From contig OX344761.1 of the NCBI GenBank assembly GCA_947034895.1, positions 90,595,447 to 90,659,446 on the forward strand: a DNA stretch of 64,000 nucleotides, read 5' to 3'. The first letter of the stretch is position 1; each line of letters begins with the position of its first letter. The notes below the pieces were generated by a model that saw only the letters and a list, made by a program, of their open reading frames with translations, was not told the DNA's origin and did no database searches. This DNA comes from Rhytidiadelphus loreus. Lineage: Eukaryota; Streptophyta; Bryopsida; Hypnales; Hylocomiaceae. Position numbers and translations under genes: made by a program. Positions 56,500 through 64,000 of this stretch are shown piece by piece.

Positions 56500-56790
56500 A
56501 TTTTCAAAGAAAATCACTTTTGTGTTGACATTTTTATTGACACTATTTTTGACACTCTTTTAAACACTCTTCTTAATACTCTTTGTGACAATCTTTTTGA
56601 CATTCTTTTTGACATTCTTTTTAACAATAGAATTTTTTGGCACTTTAGTATTGGGAAAAAAATGACATTGTTTTTGACACTTTAGTGTTGGAATTTTTAA
56701 AATTTCATGATATCTTATTTTTTGATACTTTAGTGTCAAAAATAGGATAAAAGAAAGTGTCAAAAACAACAACCTTTTTCAATAGTTCCA
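56500..56790. repeat. TTTTTGACA(C/T)T simple array
   Basis: The 9-12-bp motif TTTTTGACAC/TTCTTTTTGACA recurs about ten times. The minus-strand ORF with a KNVKK-type repeat is a product of this array and not a gene. Confidence 0.7.
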
Positions 56791-57862
56791 ATGACAATCG
56801 AAAAGTTTCTAATCACATTGTAGAATAGTCAATGAATCTTTTGCCATGTTTTAAAGCCACACAGTGGAATTCATTGACTTCATAATATAGTACTTTTCAA
56901 CTTGATTCTAAACCTTTAACTCTAAAAGGATGATGATGCCAAAAAGCGACTAATGAATAACTTTCAAGATTATTATATAGAAATGATGAATGTACCTCTT
57001 AGTCCAAAATTGAATAATTATTGGCAAAGTACTTTGATTAGATAGGTCTTGTCTTGTCATGTTTAAGCTGCAATTCCACCTTTAGAACCCCCAATTCCAT
57101 ACAAAGTGCAATTTTTACAAAATTTAGGATGATAGAATGTAAAATTCAATTCAAAACAAGGGATACCAATTGAAAGGGGGTCTACAATGGTCTCCACACA
57201 TTCGTCCTTGGCATTATTGAGTAAAATTGGAATCATTTTGCAAATGTCACCCCTCTCTGACTACAATTAGTGTTGTTTTTTTAATAATATTTTGCTCAAA
57301 AGCATTATTGTAGAACCTCTCTAGAGTGATCATATTTCATTATAGAGGTTATTACATTAGGCAAGGTCATGTACACTCTTTCAAATGAATAATTGATGTT
57401 TCATCCGTATTTTGCATGTTTTATGCATTTCTATAGATGAAAACAACTGCATCACTCCAACAAAGATCGCTGCCCAAAATAAATGAAAAAAAAAATCTTG
57501 GAACTGTGCCTTGTGAAGGAGAACGAACGAAAAGATAGAACTGACGGACGGAATCCTTCCGTCACTCCGAACGAAGTGGATGATACCCATCCTCCCCGAC
57601 ATTCACATCCACTTGTAACGCTATCTCATTTGCCCCTGAAACCCCTCGACAGGGTTTTGCACTTCAACGCCCAAGCTCGTAGGGCGTTGCAGTGGAGATC
57701 GATAGTGGAGTGCCGTGTTCCATCAATTTTTGGTTGCAGTTGAAGATTGTCTTGCACTGATCAAGAATTTCAAATTTTGTTTGAGGACAAAATTTCTGGA
57801 TAACCGGATTGTCGAAAATCGTCTGTCCTAGATTGTTGTGGCCCGACTGTGGAGCATCAGCA

Positions 57863-59209
57863 ATGGCGTTGCAATGTCACAGTCTCTCTGTGCACTCTTC
57901 CACATCAAGACTCCTTATCTCAAATTATTGCTCTGCACCTTCTTCTACAAGCGGTAATCTCAGGGTTAGTCAGGTGCTGTGCCAACTGAATTGCATCTCA
58001 AACCCTAACTCGATCTTTCTCTTCCTTTTATGTTCTGTTGGTTTGTTCTTCGTTCGACTTGATTTGAATTCAATCTCGTTTTAGTTTTGGAATTCGGTAA
58101 CATTAGAATTGTAAGCGGAGCCTTCTTTTAAGTCACTAGAATGACATTATTGCTTGAAATTGGCTAGTGATTGTTTGCATTAACTGTTTTTTGCTTTTCA
58201 GGCTTCTGTCTTCTTTCGGGGGCAACGGCTTCAACCGCAGCGGCTGTCGGAACCCTCACTCTCGCCAATCTCAAGGCCGCTCGTTCAATGTGTGTCGTCC
58301 ACATTTGGTAGCTCGTCGAACAATGACGATGAGAGACAGCAGAGTACTGTAGTTTCTAACGTTGTGGACAAGGCTACCGAACCGATTAGAGCTTTTCCCT
58401 GGGCCAAAGCTAGTAGCCTGTTCCTCAGGAGGCTGCTGGACCAACTCTGGACTGTTGGAAAATGGCTAGCGATTCCAATGTTGGCGGTGTCGGTGCTCGG
58501 TGAGCTTGTATACACGTTGCTGCACGAGAGAGTGCTCGTCATCCCTGTTGGTATGATTTGCGGGATTGTTTTCGCTGGAATTATGAGGGAAACTGCTCTC
58601 GAATTGTCTCCACGCATTGAGGTACTTTCATTGCACTTTTATATGTCCTGCTTACTTCAGATCACAGATATGTGCGAGAATGCAATGTGATTGAGAGACA
58701 ATCCCAGGCAAACCCTGAAGTCTCATGTTTCTTTAGCAGTTTTGAGAAGGTCACATGGAGACTTTCTTTTGTCCAATTTAATTTGACTAACACATGCAAT
58801 GTTCTTCACTGATTCCGGTGATATAAAATTTGACCCCATTTTTCACAGTATGAGAAATCAAATTGATCACTTTCAAACCATGAATTTGTAAGGGTTGGGG
58901 TTCAGTCGTTGAACCTTCACTTCACTTCGTCAAATATCACTCTGTAGTTTGGTCAGAGATGTGGTAAGATTTGTTTTGTATTTCTCTAATGAATGATTCG
59001 CATTTTGTGTTCAGGAGGAACAGACACCACGACATCTGGTTGCGTTAGGCTTATTGTTTGTTGCTCTCAAGTTTATTGCCCCATATCTTCCTACTTGGGG
59101 CCGGGTCAGTGTTCCCCATTTCGCTAATGGTGGGTTGTGGCAAGTCATTTTCCTTGTCAACGATTGGAGAGAAAAGCATGCTGATAGGAGAATTGTAGAA
59201 CAGAGTTAA
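57863..59209 (+). CDS. Probable plastid membrane protein (EMB1273-type family suspected)
   Basis: Three exons, 57863-57964, 58202-58621 and 59015-59209 (TAA), all phase 0 with acceptors TTTTCAG and GTTCAG, give 238 residues without interruption. The first 60-80 residues are Ser/Arg-rich and poor in acidic residues, like a chloroplast transit peptide. The mature part has AFPWAKASSLFLRRLLDQLW, then hydrophobic segments WLAIPMLAVSVLGELVYTLL, VIPVGMICGIVFAGIM and LVALGLLFVALKFIAPYLP, then the conserved-looking WGRVSVPHFANGGLW. This recalls the plant embryo-defective EMB1273-type plastid protein family; that identification is from memory and uncertain, and the biochemical role is unknown to me. 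An alternative in-frame upstream extension lacks an ATG. It is the best-supported host gene in the window. Confidence 0.75.
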
Positions 59210-59606
59210 TGTTTTCAGATCCTTGTCCATGTATACAGAGACTATTTGTATGATGGGATTCTAGTACTTTTGTTCCTGGTCCTCAGCTTTCTTTATGGAA
59301 CTTATGCGCATTCCGGTCTTCAGTTGCTTTACAAATTGGCTAGTACCAAATTTGCATGCCAAATTACGACGTTTTTTCCTCCAGGGTTTCTGCTATTGTT
59401 GCATGATTTGATTGCCACGGATAGCTTCTGGGTGCTAAGTGTGCAACACCAAGCAGAAACTGTGCCTGCCTTAAACTATTCTCCACCTGTATCTTTCATC
59501 TGCATTAGTTAGAGAGTCTTCATTAGCTTGGCAAGGCGAAATTATCACCTCCACGACAGTTCACTTTGGAATTCTAGAATGCTTGGAGTTAAAACTATGA
59601 AATCGT

Positions 59607-60590
59607 TACTCCCTCGGTCCTGAAGGAAGTGTCCACTTTGAATCTCATGTTTTTTTAACCCCTAAATGTCTGAGGCATCAAATTTTGGTGTTGAAAAAAC
59701 TTTGAAATTGTATACAATCTTACTAATTAACTATTTTTAGTAGTTTGTGTTTTTGAAAAATTCTTTCTTGAAGTCTAGCTTTAACATCAAAATCCAATTT
59801 CGAGAATGAATGATTTTGATTTTTCTATTCAAGATTTTGTGCAAGGGTGTCCATTGTAAATCTTGATTTTCTAGTGTTGAGGGCTCTTGGAAATGAGCAT
59901 CAAATACACTAGATCTTGGAGGAAACATCACTTTTGAAAAGTCATAAATTGATTCAAATATACTAGATCTTGGAGGAAACATCACTTTTGAGAAGTCATA
60001 AATTGATTCAAATACACTAGATCTTGGAGGAAACATCACTTTTGAGAAGTCGTAAATTGATTAGGGTTATACATGTTATGTCCTTTATTAACTTTATATA
60101 TTTTGGGTGACCTCAATTTCAGATTTGACATGTGAAAAGAGGATTGAAAGACTTCATATCACTTTCACAATTTTAGCACCCTCATGATCAAACATTATAA
60201 TCTTTCAATCTATAAGTGATATTATTGTGTTTTCTTTTCCTATGTGATCTCTAACATGTCTAATTTGAAATTGTACAATTACAATTTTTAAAAATTTAAA
60301 TTTTTTTATCAAAATGTTGGATTTTTGTTCAATTTAGGGCAAGTTCCGAGAAGCTCAAAAAATACCTTGGGCATTTAAGGGTTAAGGTTGTTTTGAGTAG
60401 GTCCTATGGAAGCTTCCTAGCGGCTAATTTTTATTTAGTTTGCAATGAATACATGCAATGTTCTTCATTGATTCTAGTGATATAAAATTTGTAACCTATC
60501 TTAATTATGTTTTTTACAATATGATCAATGACATTGGCATAAAAAAATCTCAACAAAATTGTACACACTTAAATGAAGATGAATGGAGTA
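59607..60590. mobile_element. Possible Stowaway-like element with internal tandem repeat
   Basis: The left end TACTCCCTCGGTCCTGAAGG..AGTGTCCAC has the plant Stowaway signature. A weaker mirrored end (GTACACACTT...GAATGGAGTA) closes at 60590 with TA on both sides. The right end is diverged, so the extent is tentative. Confidence 0.4.
59908..60063. repeat. 54-bp tandem repeat, about 2.9 copies
   Basis: ACTAGATCTTGGAGGAAACA begins each 54-bp unit; the copies differ at very few positions. Because 54 is divisible by three, the minus strand shows an 18-residue repeat (MFPPRSS(V/I)FESIYDFSKV) without stops, which does not by itself imply coding. Confidence 0.9.
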
Positions 60591-63500
60591 TTTAGTTAGG
60601 TAGTTTGCAAGTAAGTAGTTGGCATTAAATAAAGAATAGGTATGTGGCATTCAATGATTGGAGATGACAATTTTCTTTGAGAATAGTTTGGGGTAGACCT
60701 ATTGGTGATAAAGAATTATGTGTAGCTATTTGGATCATTAGAATTATTACACTCTCTTGTTGTATTGAGTTGTCATGTCAAGGCCAAATTGCAAAGAATT
60801 TCCTCTAAGGGGCATTTTACACTATGTCCCAAGTTCCATTGAATTCTCAAAATTTGATTGGGGAAGAGCTAAAAATTGAAATTCCGGGCTTTACACTATG
60901 ACCCAAGTCCTACATTACTTCAAAATGCCTACATAGTACCGTTTTTTGGAACTTTTGGCTCCAAGGAAGTGGACCTTGGAGGCCAAATTCAATCTAGCCA
61001 AAATGGAAAACCTAACTTGGCCCTCAAGTTCCAATCATTTTTTTTAATATAAAATGAGGAAAAAATCATTACATAAAGCATCCTAGTGGGCTTGAGTTTT
61101 CACCAAATCTGTCCAATGCAAGTTTGATGCCAAAAGTGCCCCCAAAATGGATTTTTGACTTTTTGACACGTTCTTGGAGCACTTAATTGCTATTTAATAT
61201 TGTAGAAGAAACAAGTTGGAACTTAGAGTTGGGACTTAAATAGCTTTACACTATGAGTCTTGAGTCCCACATTTATATTTTTTATTTACCTTCTACAAGC
61301 TAAGAAAGTTGGGATTTGGCCTTGAACCAAGACTTAGAAAGTTAGGACTTTGGACGTAGTATGGAACTGTCCCCTAAAATGAAGGCATTAAGGAAATTGC
61401 ACATAGTTGTAACCTACTTCTTGAACTAAAAACATGCCAAGAATATACAACCTCCATACACAAGATTCAAGGGTTAATTTTAGATACACCTATTTTCAAA
61501 TTATTCATAGTTTATTCATATGGAGTTCAAAAAATGCATTTTAAGAAAAACTATAATTCCCCTCTAATGCCCAACAAGATTTAAAGAAAGTTCTTTCAAT
61601 TCAATGATAGGAATCATGCTCAAACCGTTATTCGAACAATTTTAGGTGCCTTTAAACCTTTCAAAAAGGTAGATAGTGAAGTAATTAAGCTTATATAATC
61701 ATGTACCAACATATCTTTAGCTTATAAACGATGTTGCCATCTGATGAATGACAAAGAATCCTTCTATGTCTATGTGAGACAAAAACACAACTATTCATCT
61801 TCCAAATTTTGTGTAGAAAGGGGAGGTCTTCTATAGACAATAATTTGACTTCCAATGAATACTTTTGAATTTTTTTTAAATCAATGATTCACACGATACC
61901 AAAATAGGTGATTTGCATGGTCAGTAGTTCGTCTTTCAAGGATTAGACAAGGTAACTCAATCTATAATAGGCAAAGTTTGGAGCAACTTAATGCAGGTCA
62001 AAAAAATTCTTGTGAAGTACATTTCATGAGACATATGTACATCTAAAAATGTCTGGGCCTACATTAGGCTACTCCAAACTTGGGCTGTCATAGGCTCAGT
62101 TATAGTAAAAGCACCCATAACTCACCTAATAAGCAACTAGGGACATGATGTGGAGTGTTGCAAGGTGAAGGAAAAATTTCCACAAGTGCAGAGATAGAAA
62201 TGAGGGGGATTGCCAAAATTTGATAATTTTTTTGCTTGAACTGAAATTATTATGAATTTTGGAAGGCAAAAGTTGGTCTGGATCCATGTTCAATGTGTAG
62301 ACTATTCCAAAACCGCTCATTTCAGAGACTACTGTACTTCTTGTTCACTTTGGCACTCCAAACCAAGCAGATGTGTTATAAAAAGAATGGAGGAATTGAT
62401 GGTAGGAAATCAAGAACCCATGTTTGGAAATTAGTCCCAGCCTCTCCTGAATTTAAAACGCTCTATTGATTGCTGATGGGGCTCTGGTTGGTGATGGGTG
62501 GTTCTACCTTACCTTAGTGCCTGAACAAACTTGCTCACTTTGAAAACCTGGTTTCTCACAGATCAAATCAGCTTACCTGGCAGTCATTGTGAGGTTGGTT
62601 GTTATGTTATCATGACACCTGAGTTGATTGGGCAACACTTGGATGCCAATACATAACATGCAGCATGCAGACGATATCAGAAACTTATCATTAATAACCT
62701 CTGCACAATGTCCGGAAAAAATCAGGGGGGAGTTCAAAGTGAGCTGGTGGATGTGGGAAAAAATCAATTGAATTTTGAAAATTAAGGATGCAAAATGAGA
62801 AGGAAATTGATAGGGCTGGAAATCAACTATTGTATAGGAGAGGGCTCTAAAACAGTGCGGGCATTTTCAACTGTCCAGTAGGAGGTTGTAAAATGGATAC
62901 CTGATTGTGGGAAAATGGACTCTTATTACATCAGAGCATGATATGATTTGGTTTATACTTCTCCAATGGATGATTTAAGAGCCACAATGGGTTCTTTCCT
63001 AACTAATTGGATAGGTGTCTATTAGTTTTATTCAAAATAAAAATTGATTGTTCAACTATCTTCTTACAAAAGTTACAAAATCTGAAATAATGATTGATTC
63101 AAGCATTCATTTCAGTTTTAGAAAAGGTTGCTTATAGAAACCATATCTGTTACTTTTTACATGTTGCAATGCTAGTTTTTGAACAAAACCATATTTTTTT
63201 TGAAACCAAGCATGTGTGTTTTTTCAAGGCCTAGGAATCACAAATAGGGACCTATGCCAAATTTTGTTTGAAAATTCATAACTAATTCCACAAAGCTCTG
63301 AAAAATATGAAACAACTTGGATTAGATGCCAATTCTACTTGTCTATGAAGGAAAATTCACTGAAATTTTTTTGGAGAAGTTTCACCTGCCTAAAATTCAG
63401 TTCCAGTGCTTAGATGGTTGGTTTATGGACCTTCTACCTTAGTGCCTCCCCAAAAATTGGAAGATATTTTACCTGCCTCCTTTCAACACTTGGCAAATTT

Positions 63501-63630
63501 CAATTGCCATGGGATAGTGTTCACTAAGTAGTACCTTCACAAGTCAAGAGTCAATTATACCTAAGATAGGTAGGGTACCACCTGGAAGGGTATTGTATGC
63601 ATGGGAGGAAGTCTATTTAGGTTGGGTAGG
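60591..63630. other. Stretch without recognised genes
   Basis: AT-rich DNA with diffuse repeats (TTACACTATG(A/T)(C/G)(C/T)C near 60.83, 60.89 and 61.25 kb) and one copy of a dispersed repeat at 61990-62100. Open frames are short and not family-like. Confidence 0.5.
61990..62100 (+). repeat. Dispersed repeat, copy 2
   Basis: Matches 44193-44300 (TGCAGGTCAAAAAAATTCTT, GCCTACATTAGGCTACTCC, CTGTCATAGGCTCA). Confidence 0.55.
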
Positions 63631-63633
63631 TTA

Positions 63634-63807
63634 CACTAGTAGGAACCCATGTTTTTTTTGACGGTTTTTTCTAAACATCTACATGTTTTTATGTAAACAA
63701 TGATGTCAAAAAAAACATCTCAATGTTTTATTTGACATCATTGTTAACATGAAAAACATGTGGATGTCTAGAAAAATCCGTCAAAAAAAAATGGGTTTCT
63801 ACTAGTG
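63634..63807. mobile_element. CACTA-type foldback MITE, 174 bp
   Basis: It starts CACTAGTAGGAACCCATG and ends ATGGGTTTCTACTAGTG; almost the whole unit folds into one hairpin (arms through TTTTTTTGACGG and ACATC). It is flanked by TTA on both sides (63631-63633 and 63808-63810), the 3-bp duplication of CACTA elements. No ORF. Confidence 0.9.
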
Positions 63808-64000
63808 TTATGATTCCTTACATGTTGTCACTAACAAACTACCATAGTTCCACCTCCATTGTTCCTTGTTGTCATTGTTGTTACTACTCTTGCTTGCTAG
63901 CTTCTATTCTGAGACTGCCACTCTTGTTATTGTAATATTGATGGCTTGTTGTTCTTGCTCCTGCTGAGGGATGACGCCATCATTGAGATGCTCCTACTAA

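Noticed and set aside
56560..56772. Lys/Asn-rich minus-strand ORF
   Set aside because: It is the translation of the TTTTTGACA simple array.

Overview
The window reads as nuclear DNA of a green plant. It is AT-rich, intron-bearing and crowded with transposable elements. One conventional three-exon gene near 58-59 kb encodes a likely plastid membrane protein. Seedless land plants (moss, liverwort, lycophyte, fern) are my guess, because the MULE-like and oomycete-type pogo-like transposases seen here remind me of those lineages; this is inference and no species is claimed. There is no bacterial-style operon, rRNA, functional tRNA or CRISPR.

Layout. 0.6-1.9 kb: a possible small four-exon minus-strand gene of unknown function. 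2-8.6 kb: no convincing gene; MITEs, a foldback repeat and a perfect 28-bp palindrome. 8.65-9.23 kb: a TGACG/TATA promoter-like block in front of a 152-codon ORF of unknown family with a stop at codon 4. 10.2-13.7 kb and 21.8-25.4 kb: two solo LTRs of one family, about 3.5 kb each, both with 5-bp target-site duplications (TSDs). 15.3-16.9 kb: a broken pogo-like DDE transposase gene with a CACTA-type MITE inside it. 20.1-25.5 kb: a Copia reverse-transcriptase remnant between long inverted arms, one arm split by the second solo LTR.

The centre is a nest. A LINE (about 25.6-56.1 kb) is split by a MITE (25.7-26.2 kb), by a large DNA transposon 'A' (26,840-48,276) and by a 2.3-kb CACTA-type element (52,995-55,306). 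Inside A, 417 bp from its left end, sits a second and younger copy of the same family, 'B' (27,257-42,355, 15.1 kb). Both copies have ends rich in GTGAGC, share the core GCTAGC, and are flanked by 11-bp TSDs (A 10/11 identical, B 11/11).

Element B is the main discovery. It carries two divergent genes. On the minus strand is a MULE-like transposase with a Cys/His-rich N-terminal region, RNase-H-like DDE core and C-terminal SWIM zinc finger. On the plus strand is a gene of about twelve exons encoding an acidic N-terminus, a ParB/sulfiredoxin-like DGNHR motif, a lysine/glutamate-rich coiled coil and a beta-class DNA-methyltransferase fold whose two key motifs are altered. Element A keeps degraded pieces of the same two genes in the same order and orientation, so the second gene belongs to the transposon and is not a neighbour. 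B's large first intron holds GC-richer tandem repeats, palindromes around GGATCC and an antisense exon-like ORF that could be a captured host fragment. I know of no described plant transposon pairing a SWIM transposase with a ParB-methyltransferase protein. Both genes of B carry stops or frameshifts, so this copy is probably recently dead.

57.9-59.2 kb: the plastid-type membrane protein gene, apparently intact. 59.6-64 kb: repeats and MITEs, including a CACTA-type MITE with a TTA duplication.
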